Positions 9,749-18,015 of a stretch of 64,000 nt of DNA are shown piece by piece. Numbering within the stretch: the stretch's first letter is position 1; every line of letters starts with the position of its first letter. The stretch spans positions 4,879,001 through 4,943,000 of the forward strand of contig NZ_CP089979.1 in the NCBI RefSeq assembly GCF_021389935.1, in the 5' to 3' direction. Under the pieces are notes generated by a model. That model had not been told where the DNA came from, did no database searches, and saw only the letters and a program-made list of their open reading frames with translations. This DNA comes from Fulvivirga ligni. GTDB taxonomy: Bacteria; Bacteroidota; Bacteroidia; Cytophagales; Cyclobacteriaceae. Made by a program: the position numbers and the translations under genes.

Positions 9749-11413
9749 ATGAAACCTTTACTTACTGTCTTCCTTATCTCCCTTAGCACTATTGTTTTGG
9801 CACAACAAACTGCTATTGATAGTAAAATTATTGATCAGGAAACGCTTTATCCTGTCCCTTATGCCACCGTCCAAATCAAAAATTTCCTTACCGGTACTGT
9901 GGCCAATGAAAATGGTGACTTCAGCTTTATGGCAGATCAGGCCGATTCTATTAAAATATCATGTATTGGTTATGAATCATTGATTCTGGCTGTTTCAGAT
10001 ATTGCTGACTCTATATCACTTCAACCCAAGGCCATTATATTGAGTGACGTTTATGTATTCGATAAGATGCCTAACGCAAAAAACATCGTTAGAAAAGCTT
10101 TTAAATCCATAAAGAAGAATTTTATCAGCGATCCTTTTACAATGAAGACTTTCTATAGACATTACTGCAAAGACGACTCTATTTATGGACGGCTGATAGA
10201 AGCAGCTGTGGACGTTTACAAACCTAAAGGCTATAAAAAAACTTCTGACTTTGAGGAGCTTAATAGAGACAAGCGAAAGCTTCACCAGCTACGCCGAAGC
10301 TTTGATCAAAGTGCTTTAGCACAATTTAACCATGTACCCATTGCTTATGACAGAGTGCTATCTTATGATCTGGCTGCTTATCAGGATATGGATGATGAAG
10401 AACATTTTCTACCAATTTTCGGCTCACAGAGTAACTTAAAAAGAAAAATGAAGGAGTACTCTTTCAAGCTTAAAGGCATAAGTAATTATGACGGACATGA
10501 AGTATATGTGATTGATTATACTTCCAAAAAGTGGGAAGAAACACTTTCAACAGGAATAAAACTCAATGTTACGCATAAAGGCCAACTTCACATTAGATCA
10601 GACAATTACGCCTTTATAAAATCAGAAACGTTCTTGGAGGTGCAAAACTTTCAGACTATAAAAACCACTGTTACCTACCAGGAAAGCAACGGTCAATATT
10701 ACCTGGCTCACGCTGTGTATGAGCAGCAATCACACGGTAGAAAAACCATTCCACCACACAATGCCCACATTGAAATACTTGTGAACCAGGTGAAGCTCGG
10801 TAAGGATAAAGCCTTCAAAGATGAACCCATGACTGAAAAAGTTCTAGCCGAAACAAGATACGATCCTCAGTTTTGGAAGAACTACACAGTGATAGTAGAG
10901 AATCCGCTTGAGAAACGTATACGAGAACACCTGGAAAGAAACGAAACACTTACCGAACAATATGTAGAAAAAGCTGAAAAGGAAGGTAAATCCTGGGAAA
11001 TGCTAGCCAACGATCAAAAGGCACTTGAAGACATCATTAATAACCCCAATGGCAAAATTTATTATATAGATTTTTGGGCATCATGGTGTGCTCCATGTAT
11101 TTCTGAGTTCATCAAATCTAATAAGACGGTAGAGAAATACAAGTTAGAGGGAGTAGAGTTTCTTTATGTTTCTATTGACGCCGGCAGTGATAATTGGTCC
11201 ATCATGAAGGAGCGCTATGGATTATCTAATGAAAAGCATCTAAGAATAGGTAATGAAGAAGAGATTATAAAAAAATATGAAGCGACGAGCATACCGCATT
11301 ATATCATGGTCTTACCCAACGGAAGTTTACTAAAAGATGCACCCCGCCCTAGCAGTATTGAATTTGTAGAACTAATTGAGCGAGAAATTAGGAAGTGGAA
11401 TAAGAGTAATTAG
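9749..11413 (+). CDS. Secreted protein: carboxypeptidase-regulatory-like domain fused to a TlpA-type thioredoxin domain
   Basis: 554 residues with a signal peptide (1-19, ending VLAQQ). Residues 20-105 form the CarboxypepD_reg-like domain often found in front of TonB-dependent receptors (PYATVQIKNFLTGTVANENG). A middle region of about 300 residues is of unknown fold. The C-terminus (about 430-550) is a thioredoxin fold with the redox motif WCAPC in FWASWCAPCISEF near residue 449. It is probably a periplasmic disulfide reductase. TATCTTTC at 9721-9728 may be its -7 element. It stands alone between gntP and the LysR gene. The three-part fusion is common in Bacteroidota, but its partners are unknown. 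Confidence 0.88.
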   Translation: MKPLLTVFLISLSTIVLAQQTAIDSKIIDQETLYPVPYATVQIKNFLTGTVANENGDFSFMADQADSIKISCIGYESLILAVSDIADSISLQPKAIILSDVYVFDKMPNAKNIVRKAFKSIKKNFISDPFTMKTFYRHYCKDDSIYGRLIEAAVDVYKPKGYKKTSDFEELNRDKRKLHQLRRSFDQSALAQFNHVPIAYDRVLSYDLAAYQDMDDEEHFLPIFGSQSNLKRKMKEYSFKLKGISNYDGHEVYVIDYTSKKWEETLSTGIKLNVTHKGQLHIRSDNYAFIKSETFLEVQNFQTIKTTVTYQESNGQYYLAHAVYEQQSHGRKTIPPHNAHIEILVNQVKLGKDKAFKDEPMTEKVLAETRYDPQFWKNYTVIVENPLEKRIREHLERNETLTEQYVEKAEKEGKSWEMLANDQKALEDIINNPNGKIYYIDFWASWCAPCISEFIKSNKTVEKYKLEGVEFLYVSIDAGSDNWSIMKERYGLSNEKHLRIGNEEEIIKKYEATSIPHYIMVLPNGSLLKDAPRPSSIEFVELIEREIRKWNKSN

Positions 11414-11465
11414 TAGTTGGTCGCATGCCAATGCTAAATCCTCAAATTAAAAAGTTACTCAGGCC

Positions 11466-11489
11466 TTTGCTGGTGTTATCACCAGCAAA
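11466..11489. repeat. REP-like hairpin, 10-bp perfect stem with four-base loop
   Basis: TTTGCTGGTG pairs with CACCAGCAAA around TTAT. No T tract follows on either strand, so it is not a standard terminator. A sister hairpin with the same stem length and loop length (TTTGTTGGAG / CTCCAACAAA) is at 37115-37138, which suggests a dispersed palindromic family. Confidence 0.6.
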
Positions 11490-11512
11490 ACTACTTACAC
11501 CTCATCCCCAAC

Positions 11513-11532
11513 CCTTCTCCTCAAGGAGAAGG
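11513..11532. repeat. Second palindrome of the 11.5-kb intergenic repeat block
   Basis: CCTTCTCCT and AGGAGAAGG form a perfect 9-bp stem with a two-base loop, preceded by ACCTCATCCCCAA. The pattern resembles the CCTC-ACCC...CTCTCC REP-like elements common in many bacterial genomes. It lies between the convergent thioredoxin-fold and LysR genes. Confidence 0.5.
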
Positions 11533-11559
11533 AATCACTTTGTGTACTTGAGATCATAC

Positions 11560-12456
11560 CTAACCACAAATCCCTGCTACATGACATCTCAGCTGATGTA
11601 TGAAATTAGCTACGTACTGCGGGGTATCTTCTTGCTTTAAAGTAGCAGCGTACCAGGTTCTATAAAGGCCATTTTTTGTAACTGGAACTACGGTCAGTTT
11701 ATCGTCATGCAGGTACGGCTCAATGATCCATTTGGCTGCTACTTTAATACCCATGCCTGCTTTAATCATTTCTATGGCCGCTTCAGTTACCTGGATGGGA
11801 GTTACTCTTTGGGGTTGAACGCCTTCCGGAATCAGAACTCTGTTAAAGAGTGTAACAGTTTCTAATGGCAATGAATGAATGATCAGTTTCTCATCTCTGA
11901 AATCCTCAGCCACAAGATATTTTTTCTTGGCAAATGGGTGATTTACAGGCACTAAACATAACAATTCATCACTGAAGAGCTCAGTCATTTCCAGGTTAGC
12001 ATTGTTTACCTCGCCACTAACAATGGCCAAGTCCAGCTTACCTTCCAGTAGTTGCTGACATCGTTCACCATTAGCTTCGGGGCATATTTCTATTTCCACA
12101 TTGGGGAATTCCTTTTGAAAAGACATCATTAGCCCTGGCAGCCAGTGGTAGGTAGTGTAACATTCTGTACCTACCCGAAGGGTGCCTTTGTCGCCCCCTA
12201 CATATTTCTTTACTGCTATTTCAGCACTTTCAAGCTCGGTTAGAATCTTCTCTGCATACTCTAATAAGATTTTTCCAGCGCCAGTTAGCACCAGTTTCTT
12301 ATTCACACGATGAAAAACAGGGGCTCCTAACTTACTTTCTACTTCGCGTAACTGATGGCTCAGCGCAGACTGTGATAAAAACAAACTATCCTTGGCTTTA
12401 GATAAGCTTCCTTTATCAGCAACTTCTTTTATCAAACGTAGATGGCGAACTTCCAT
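11560..12456 (-). CDS. LysR family transcriptional regulator
   Basis: 298 residues. The N-terminal winged helix-turn-helix is at 1-60 (SLSKAKDSLFLSQSALSHQLREVE), followed by the linker helix and a LysR substrate-binding domain at about 90-295. The domain has typical LDLAIVSGEV and AGMGIKVAAKWIIEPYL stretches. The start ATG is followed directly by EVRHLRLIKEVADKGS, fitting the family start. It faces a small basic ORF and an EamA exporter across a 105-base gap containing phased inverted half-sites, so it probably controls itself and one or both of these genes. The effector is unknown. Confidence 0.93.
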   Translation of the reverse strand: MEVRHLRLIKEVADKGSLSKAKDSLFLSQSALSHQLREVESKLGAPVFHRVNKKLVLTGAGKILLEYAEKILTELESAEIAVKKYVGGDKGTLRVGTECYTTYHWLPGLMMSFQKEFPNVEIEICPEANGERCQQLLEGKLDLAIVSGEVNNANLEMTELFSDELLCLVPVNHPFAKKKYLVAEDFRDEKLIIHSLPLETVTLFNRVLIPEGVQPQRVTPIQVTEAAIEMIKAGMGIKVAAKWIIEPYLHDDKLTVVPVTKNGLYRTWYAATLKQEDTPQYVANFIHQLRCHVAGICG

Positions 12457-12469
12457 ATGTATTAAAAAT

Positions 12470-12506
12470 TTTCATAAAAATATGAAATTTAATTCATCGT
12501 ATTCAT
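12470..12506. promoter_or_regulatory. Candidate LysR operator: phased TTCAT/ATGAA half-sites
   Basis: Half-sites TTCAT (12471), ATGAA (12482), TTCAT (12493) and TTCAT (12502) alternate in orientation. The first three start exactly 11 bases apart. TTTCAT-N6-ATGAAA at 12470-12487 is a perfect inverted repeat matching the T-N11-A layout of LysR boxes. It begins 14 bases upstream of the LysR start codon, where autoregulation would act. Confidence 0.5.
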
Positions 12507-12561
12507 AGAACGTAGCGAAAACCCTCCCGTTAACTTAGCTATCACTAAAACATTAATCATT

Positions 12562-12723
12562 ATGGAAACCATCACTATACCGCCCGTAAACCTTAAACCA
12601 GCTGTTAAAAAGAAAAAAACGAGTACAAAACCACACATCAAAAACTCTGAAAAATTCAGTTTGTATGAGTACCTAAAAAATGTAAAACATTATAATATTG
12701 CACTCGGTCTTTTTAACAAGTGA
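12562..12723 (+). CDS. Small basic protein, function unknown
   Basis: An ATG-TGA frame of 53 residues: METITIPPVNLKPAVKKKKT, then a Lys-rich middle and a C-terminus with KFSLYEYLKNVKHYNIALGL. It is strongly basic with no membrane helix. It lies divergently 105 bases from the LysR gene and is followed 23 bases later by an imperfect hairpin, so it has its own apparent transcription unit. I do not recognise a family. It could be a LysR-controlled small protein, or a leader peptide for the EamA exporter. Confidence 0.45.
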   Translation: METITIPPVNLKPAVKKKKTSTKPHIKNSEKFSLYEYLKNVKHYNIALGLFNK

Positions 12724-12745
12724 TATGTGTATAGGCTTACAAATT

Positions 12746-12790
12746 AACCGGTTTAAATGATCAGATCAATTGACCGGTTTGAAACACTTT
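12746..12790 (+). terminator. Imperfect hairpin, possible terminator after the small ORF
   Basis: AACCGGT and ACCGGTT arms (12746-12752 and 12773-12779), with an inner GATC/GATC pairing, form a long imperfect inverted repeat with one bulge. It is followed by a broken T-rich stretch, so termination strength is doubtful. It could also be a regulator site for the exporter gene. Confidence 0.4.
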
Positions 12791-12839
12791 TAATTTTTGC
12801 ATCACCTTCCGTGGAAACATGGAAAACTATTAAATACAC

Positions 12840-13766
12840 ATGAAAGCATCTACCAGAAACTTCTTACTACTACTTATTCTAGCTTCATTATGGGGCCCTT
12901 CTTTCTTATTTATTAAAGTAGCAGTAAGAGAAATCTCCCCTATTCACCTGGCCACTTTAAGGATCGCTGTAGCCGCTATTGCTATTAATATATTCTTAAA
13001 GATATCAGGAAAGCCTTTCAAAAAGGATCTGAAATTTTGGAGAGATGTGACCATTTCTGGTGTATTTTCCCTTTCATTACCCTTTATGCTCATCTCTTGG
13101 GGCGAAGTGTATATAGATAGTGCCTTAGCGTCTATTTTAAATGGCCTTACACCATTATTTACCATCATCATGGCTAATTTTTTAATCTCTGATGATAAAA
13201 TGACCAGGCCAAAACTCATAGGAACCATAATAGGCTTCGCCGGTCTGTTTGTACTGGTATCGCCACATTTGAATTCGGAAATGAAAGCATCCAGCATGGG
13301 GATAGCTGCTGTAGTGCTTGCTGCCTGTAGTTATGGAGTAGGTATGGTGTATGCACGACTAAAACTTAAAGGTACTCCTCCATTACATGCACCAGCCAGT
13401 CAGCTGTTAACGGCTTCTATTTATATGATTCCAATTGCGCTTTTCACAGATGGTGTGCCTGCGTTCGCAGATATTTCATTTAACGCCATTGGATCGGTGC
13501 TTATTTTAGCCTTATTCGGCACAGCTTTAGCTTATATCATTTTCTTTAAGATTTTAGAAAAAGCCAGCGCTTCATACCTTTCTTATGTCACTTATTTGAT
13601 CCCGATTTATGGAGTAATTCTGGGTGTAGCTTTTCTTAATGAAAGCATATCTACCGAAACAGTAATTGGTGCCGGAATTATTCTCACCGGGCTTATGATT
13701 GCTAACAAAACCATAAAAATAACCTTCAAAAAACCCTCTTTTAACAGCTCTTCCTCAGAAAGTTGA
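12840..13766 (+). CDS. EamA family (DMT) transporter
   Basis: 308 residues with about ten membrane helices in two homologous halves (EamA repeats at roughly 8-145 and 155-290). Motifs include LLILASLWGPSFLFIKVAV at the start and YLIPIYGVILGVAFLNE in the second half, both standard for drug/metabolite exporters of the RhaT/EamA type. It probably exports an amino acid or other small metabolite from the cytoplasm. The divergent LysR regulator upstream is the likely controller. TAATTTTTG at about 12789 may be its -7 region. Substrate cannot be read from sequence. Confidence 0.92.
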   Translation: MKASTRNFLLLLILASLWGPSFLFIKVAVREISPIHLATLRIAVAAIAINIFLKISGKPFKKDLKFWRDVTISGVFSLSLPFMLISWGEVYIDSALASILNGLTPLFTIIMANFLISDDKMTRPKLIGTIIGFAGLFVLVSPHLNSEMKASSMGIAAVVLAACSYGVGMVYARLKLKGTPPLHAPASQLLTASIYMIPIALFTDGVPAFADISFNAIGSVLILALFGTALAYIIFFKILEKASASYLSYVTYLIPIYGVILGVAFLNESISTETVIGAGIILTGLMIANKTIKITFKKPSFNSSSSES

Positions 13767-13828
13767 TTTTCTTTTAGTTTCCATGCAACCTTTCCTGAAT
13801 TCTTTGCATCTTCCTGCTGAGAACGAAA

Positions 13829-14404
13829 ATGAAACTGAAAATTTACCGATCAAAGGAAGATACTTTAGTCCGTGAATGCAGAAAGCAGGACAGCCAGGCC
13901 CAGCGTGAAGTATACAATCGCTATGCTTCTACTATGCTCGGGGTTTGTGTCCGCTATATCAAGGAACCGGACCAGGCCGAAGATGTAATGATCAACGGCT
14001 TTGTAAAAGTATTTGAAAAGATCGATCAGTTTAAAGGCGACGGCAGCTTTGAAGGCTGGATTCGCAGGATCATGGTAAACGATTCACTGACCTACCTCAG
14101 GCAAAATAAGAGTATGTACCTGGAGGTAGACATAGAAAAGGCTGACCATGAGCCCGATTACAGCCAAATGGATAGCCACCTGGAAGCAGAAGATCTATTA
14201 CAGCTCATTCAGGAACTACCCACCGGATATAGAACGGTATTTAACCTTTATGCTGTTGAAGGCTACTCTCACAAAGAGATAGCAGATCAACTAGGCATTA
14301 GTGAAAACACTTCTAAATCACAGCTTAGCCGTGCTCGCTCTATGCTGCAAAAGCAACTGCTGGCAGCAGAACAAATGGTGAACAAAAAAATTAATGAGAT
14401 ATGA
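13829..14404 (+). CDS. ECF-type RNA polymerase sigma factor (module 2)
   Basis: 191 residues with sigma region 2 at about 25-95 (YNRYASTMLGVCVRYI, VMINGFVKVFEKI, FEGWIRRIMVND) and region 4 at about 120-175 (GYSHKEIADQLGISENTSKSQLSRARSML). It lacks region 3. It overlaps the next gene by four bases (ATGA), and the order sigma, anti-sigma, surface proteins mirrors module 1 at 4.5-7.7 kb. Likely target: the promoter of its own operon and the three paralogous genes that follow. Confidence 0.93.
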   Translation: MKLKIYRSKEDTLVRECRKQDSQAQREVYNRYASTMLGVCVRYIKEPDQAEDVMINGFVKVFEKIDQFKGDGSFEGWIRRIMVNDSLTYLRQNKSMYLEVDIEKADHEPDYSQMDSHLEAEDLLQLIQELPTGYRTVFNLYAVEGYSHKEIADQLGISENTSKSQLSRARSMLQKQLLAAEQMVNKKINEI

Positions 14405-15210
14405 AGGATCAAGAGCTAGATAATTTATTCAGAAATAAACTGGAAAGCATTAAGAGAGAACCTTCAGCTAATGCTTTCGATAAGATTCAGAACAAACTGC
14501 AAAAACCTGAGAAGAAAAGCGGTCTTTGGCTATACATGAAAGTAGCCGCGGCAATTTTGCTTTTAATCTCTTTAAGTGTAGTTCTTTATAAAACAGATGT
14601 GTTTGAAGGCAGTAATAATATGCCTGTAGCAAACAATCGGACTCAACCTACCCAGGAGCAGCAGGATGCATCTGACCATAAGCTGGAAGAACAACCTCTG
14701 CTAGCCGAATCAGAAGCAACTACACCTGAAAAAGTGACTGTAGAAAGTCAGCAAGCTGAATCATCAATCACCTCAGTAAATAATGAGGAAAAACCTATTG
14801 AATCAACTGATAATCAAGAGATTAAAAGAAGATCTAAAAAGGTACAACCTCAACAGCAAGCGCCTGTAACTGCCGAAATGGAAGAGCATTTTGCGCATAA
14901 TAATGTAGAGGAAGCAAAAGAAATAGAAAAAATTTCTGAACCCCATGCAACCACTGAGACCGCGGTTGCATCTAATGAGCAAAAGGAGAAAGAATCGGGT
15001 CAAACTTTCACCTTTGATATTGAAGACTTCGATAAAAAAGCAGTGGCATCAGCTACTACAGAAACAACTGAAAAAGAAGATAAGTCAGCCTTGAAGAAGG
15101 TACTTAACTTCGCCAAAAACTTAAAAGAAAGCGATGGACTTGGAGAACTGAGAGACGCTAAAAATGAATTATTCGCATTCAACTCAAAAAAAGATGACAA
15201 CTCAAAATAA
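14401..15210 (+). CDS. Probable anti-sigma factor with long acidic/Gln-rich periplasmic part
   Basis: 269 residues. A cytoplasmic part (1-43) has the F..KL...AFDKIQNKL pattern seen in Bacteroidota anti-sigma proteins. One membrane helix lies at about 46-63 (VAAAILLLISLSVVLYK), and a low-complexity periplasmic region rich in Glu, Gln, Thr and Ser follows (70-269). It is translationally coupled to the sigma gene through ATGA and overlaps the next gene by 17 bases. No zinc motif is visible; the function rests on topology and position. The long disordered tail could respond to envelope state or anchor to the neighbouring surface proteins. Confidence 0.75.
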   Translation: MKDQELDNLFRNKLESIKREPSANAFDKIQNKLQKPEKKSGLWLYMKVAAAILLLISLSVVLYKTDVFEGSNNMPVANNRTQPTQEQQDASDHKLEEQPLLAESEATTPEKVTVESQQAESSITSVNNEEKPIESTDNQEIKRRSKKVQPQQQAPVTAEMEEHFAHNNVEEAKEIEKISEPHATTETAVASNEQKEKESGQTFTFDIEDFDKKAVASATTETTEKEDKSALKKVLNFAKNLKESDGLGELRDAKNELFAFNSKKDDNSK

Positions 15211-16279
15211 AACAACAACACTAAAACTTGCCATGCTAATGCTGGGGATGCTCTTCGCCTTCCCCACACTAGCACAGCAAAAGACAGATTCCTTGATCAT
15301 TAATGTAGGCAAGAGCAAGATCATTTTTCTGGTTAAAGACAAGCAGGATCTTGAAACCTTAAAGAATTATGACCTTAACGCCATACTTGAGAAGCTAAGC
15401 TTAAAACTTGAGAATGACTCTACGCATGAAGCCAGCCTGGTGAAAGATGACAATGGTGAGAAGACCTACTTAAATGACACCACCATTGTGGTAAATGAAG
15501 CACCAGAAATAGCGGTAGCACCAGATGTTAATATTGATTCGGTTAACATCGAAAATGCTCAAAGCAGCTATGATGATAACGATCATGAAGAAGAAAAGGA
15601 ATACGGCACCACTCATTATTTCAATTTAGAGTTAGGTACGAATAATTACCTTACCGATGGCAGCTTTCCTGATGAGACTAATGCCCCTTATACCGTAAGA
15701 CCTTGGGGCTCATGGTATGTTGCACTTACTTCAGTGAATAAAACACATGTTGGAGGTCCGCTCTATCTGGAATGGGGCCCCAGTGTGAGCTGGTACAACT
15801 TCAAGTTTCAGAATGATAACATGCGCATTTATGACAATGATGATGGTGTAGAGTTCATTGAAGACACTGAATATCCTGATGCTAATTTTAAGAAAAGTAA
15901 ACTTACGGCTGCCTACGTAAATTTCACGGCAGTACCTACGCTGGCCTTCGGAAGAACGCTTGACAGAAGCCATAAATTTGGCGGGGTTTTTAAAAATGAA
16001 GAAGAAAAATCCAAAACAGGATTTAGAATAGGCGCCGGTGCATACGTAGGCTATCGCATAGATAGTTATAGCAAAATTGTCTTCACCGATAGTAGTGATG
16101 ATGACAAAGAGAAGAAAAGACATCACGACGATTATAATCTTAACAACTTCCGTTATGGCCTTAGATTTCAGCTAGGTTATCGAGATACAGATGTCTTCAT
16201 CAACTATGATCTCAATGAGTTATTTATTGAAGGTCAGGGGCCTAAACTAAATGCCATTAGCTTCGGAGTAATCTTTTAA
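15194..16279 (+). CDS. Tandem surface-protein paralogue 1, outer-membrane type
   Basis: The start at 15194 is preferred over 15164 because it begins directly before the signal peptide (TLKLAMLMLGMLFAFPTLAQ) and reduces overlap with the anti-sigma gene. The protein has an N-terminal extension of about 120 residues absent from its two neighbours (SLIINVGKSKIIFLVKD, then acidic), then the shared core: PWGSWYVAL, GPLYLEWGPSVSWYNFKF, KSKLTAAYVN, FRIGAGAYVGYRI, LNNFRYGLRFQLGYR and GPKLNAISFGVIF. Terminal Phe and alternating strands suggest an outer-membrane barrel. Function unknown; encoded in an ECF sigma operon. Confidence 0.82.
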   Translation: MTTQNKTTTLKLAMLMLGMLFAFPTLAQQKTDSLIINVGKSKIIFLVKDKQDLETLKNYDLNAILEKLSLKLENDSTHEASLVKDDNGEKTYLNDTTIVVNEAPEIAVAPDVNIDSVNIENAQSSYDDNDHEEEKEYGTTHYFNLELGTNNYLTDGSFPDETNAPYTVRPWGSWYVALTSVNKTHVGGPLYLEWGPSVSWYNFKFQNDNMRIYDNDDGVEFIEDTEYPDANFKKSKLTAAYVNFTAVPTLAFGRTLDRSHKFGGVFKNEEEKSKTGFRIGAGAYVGYRIDSYSKIVFTDSSDDDKEKKRHHDDYNLNNFRYGLRFQLGYRDTDVFINYDLNELFIEGQGPKLNAISFGVIF

Positions 16280-16360
16280 ATAAACCATTCCATATTCACT
16301 AAAAAAGCACTTTTCTAAAGTGAGATGGGAAAATTACGTCCACACTAAAACCTTAATGCC

Positions 16361-17125
16361 ATGAAAAAATCAATATTAATCACACTGCTCATTCTGCTGG
16401 GAGCTCAGCTATCCACCTTTGCGCAGGAAGAGGCCAATTATGAACATCTACTGGATAAAGAAGAGATAGATATTAGCTTTGGCCTCCAAATAGACCTGGG
16501 CACCAGTGCCCTCCATGGAGGAAACAGTTACTCTGAAATCAATGATGATGTACGCCAATGGGGAAGCTGGTATGTGGCCTTAAAGAAAATAGCTGTGAGT
16601 GACCTGTTCGGACCAGTGAAATTGCATTGGGGCGGTGGCATTAGCTGGTATAACTTTAAGTTTGACAATGAAGCCTTAAGACTGACTGAAGGATCCGATG
16701 GAATCATTTTCTCAGAAGATAACACTGTTGAAACCAAAAAGAGCAAACTGGCCGTGTCCTATGCTAACCTCTATTTAATACCTACTTACCATAGCTCTAA
16801 TGGCAATTTTAAATTTGGAATTGGTGGCTACGCCGGCTACAGATTAGGCAGCCATACCAAGTTAGTTACCGTGGTAGATGGTGACATTAAAAAGGATAAA
16901 GACAAAAATGATTTTTATATCAACAGTCTGAGATACGGCCTACGGTTGGAAGTCACGGCTCATAAATTTCACATGTACGGAAACTACGATCTGAACAACC
17001 TCTTTGCTGATAACAAGGGACCAAAGATGAACGCCTTCACCCTAGGCACAGCTATAGACTTAAACTTTAAATACAATCAAACAACTCACACCTCCAATAC
17101 ATCCTTCAAAGTGGATTGGAAGTGA
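16361..17125 (+). CDS. Tandem surface-protein paralogue 2
   Basis: 254 residues with a signal peptide ending in LSTFAQE. It shares the core of its neighbours: QWGSWYVAL, LHWGGGISWYNFKFDNE, KSKLAVSYANL, GIGGYAGYRLGSHTK, NSLRYGLRLEV and GPKMNAFTLGT. Unlike them it continues about 25 residues past this last motif and ends in Lys, not a hydrophobic residue, so its C-terminus has diverged. A short hairpin at 16308-16322 lies in the 81-base gap upstream. Probably part of the same ECF-controlled unit; function unknown. Confidence 0.8.
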   Translation: MKKSILITLLILLGAQLSTFAQEEANYEHLLDKEEIDISFGLQIDLGTSALHGGNSYSEINDDVRQWGSWYVALKKIAVSDLFGPVKLHWGGGISWYNFKFDNEALRLTEGSDGIIFSEDNTVETKKSKLAVSYANLYLIPTYHSSNGNFKFGIGGYAGYRLGSHTKLVTVVDGDIKKDKDKNDFYINSLRYGLRLEVTAHKFHMYGNYDLNNLFADNKGPKMNAFTLGTAIDLNFKYNQTTHTSNTSFKVDWK

Positions 17126-17199
17126 TCTACACTTGCATTATCAAATTATCAACCCTATTAAACAAGTGAAATTATTTTAAACTCAAAAACTCAATAAAT

Positions 17200-17946
17200 A
17201 TGAAAAAGCAGCTATTAATTATCGTAGCACTATTTACCTTCTCACTAGGCACTTGTCTGGCTCAGGATGAAGAAGAAAGCAAGAACAAACACAAAGGCAC
17301 CTACAATGATTTTAACATAGACCTGGGGATTAATAACTTTTTGGAAGACAGTAAATTTCCATCCGACAACAATGCTCCTTACAGCGTAAAACCATGGGGC
17401 AGCTGGTATATCGCGCTAAAGTCTACTAATCATACCAAGGTGGGTGGTCCTCTTTACTTATTGTGGGGTGGTGACATCAGCTTCTACAACTTCAAATTTG
17501 ACAACGAAGACATGAGAATGACAGAAACGGATAATGGTGTAGTGTTCAGTGAAGCAGGTGATATTCACAGCAAGAAGAGTAAACTTACTGCTGCTTATGT
17601 AAACGCAAGCCTGGTACCTATGCTGAAGTTTGGTAATACAGAATCGCACCATCATAGACACTGCCACTGGGACATGTGGGATGAAAGTGCAGGCTTTAGA
17701 ATTGGTGCCGGGGTGTATGCCGGTTATAAAATAGGCAGCTATACCAAGGTAGTGACTGAAGAAGATGGTGATAAACATAAAGACAGAAACCATGATGCCT
17801 TTTACTTAAACAATGTGCGCTATGGTATGAGAGTACAAGCAGGCTTCAGAGGTGTAGATGTATTCTTTAACTATGATATGAATGAGCTATTTGCCGACAA
17901 TAAAGGCCCAAAGCTCAATGCCTTTAGTTTCGGTGTCGTTCTCTAA
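17200..17946 (+). CDS. Tandem surface-protein paralogue 3, with His-rich loop
   Basis: 248 residues with signal peptide ending GTCLAQDE. Core motifs match paralogues 1 and 2: PWGSWYIALKSTNHT, GPLYLLWGGDISFYNFKF, KSKLTAAYVNASL, FRIGAGVYAGYKIGSYTK, LNNVRYGMRVQAGFRG and GPKLNAFSFGVVL. It has a distinctive insertion SHHHRHCHWDMWDE near residues 148-161, rich in potential metal ligands, at the place where paralogue 1 has a charged loop. It ends the cluster and is followed by a hairpin. Outer-membrane location is inferred from the strand pattern and the hydrophobic C-terminus. Confidence 0.8.
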   Translation: MKKQLLIIVALFTFSLGTCLAQDEEESKNKHKGTYNDFNIDLGINNFLEDSKFPSDNNAPYSVKPWGSWYIALKSTNHTKVGGPLYLLWGGDISFYNFKFDNEDMRMTETDNGVVFSEAGDIHSKKSKLTAAYVNASLVPMLKFGNTESHHHRHCHWDMWDESAGFRIGAGVYAGYKIGSYTKVVTEEDGDKHKDRNHDAFYLNNVRYGMRVQAGFRGVDVFFNYDMNELFADNKGPKLNAFSFGVVL

Positions 17947-17959
17947 AATTCCGAAACTT

Positions 17960-17992
17960 CCTGAACCACCTGTAAAGTCAGGTGGTTTCAGG
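17960..17992 (+). terminator. Hairpin ending the ECF module 2 cluster
   Basis: CCTGAACCACCTG (17960-17972) pairs with 17979-17992 with one bulged base and a six-base loop. Only a weak T-rich stretch follows, so it may act as a terminator or an mRNA 3-prime stabiliser. Confidence 0.6.
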
Positions 17993-18002
17993 ATATTTAA
18001 AG

Positions 18003-18010
18003 TATATTTG
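18003..18010 (+). promoter_or_regulatory. Candidate -7 element five bases before a GTG start
   Basis: TATATTTG matches TAnnTTTG exactly and ends five bases before the GTG at 18016. No -33 TTG is evident. A transcript from here would be leaderless or nearly so. Confidence 0.35.
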
Positions 18011-18015
18011 GTTGC

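Noticed and set aside
11425-11640. 71-residue plus-strand frame at 11.4 kb
   Set aside because: It runs through two hairpin repeats and the antisense 3-prime end of the LysR gene, and its translation is low-complexity and basic.
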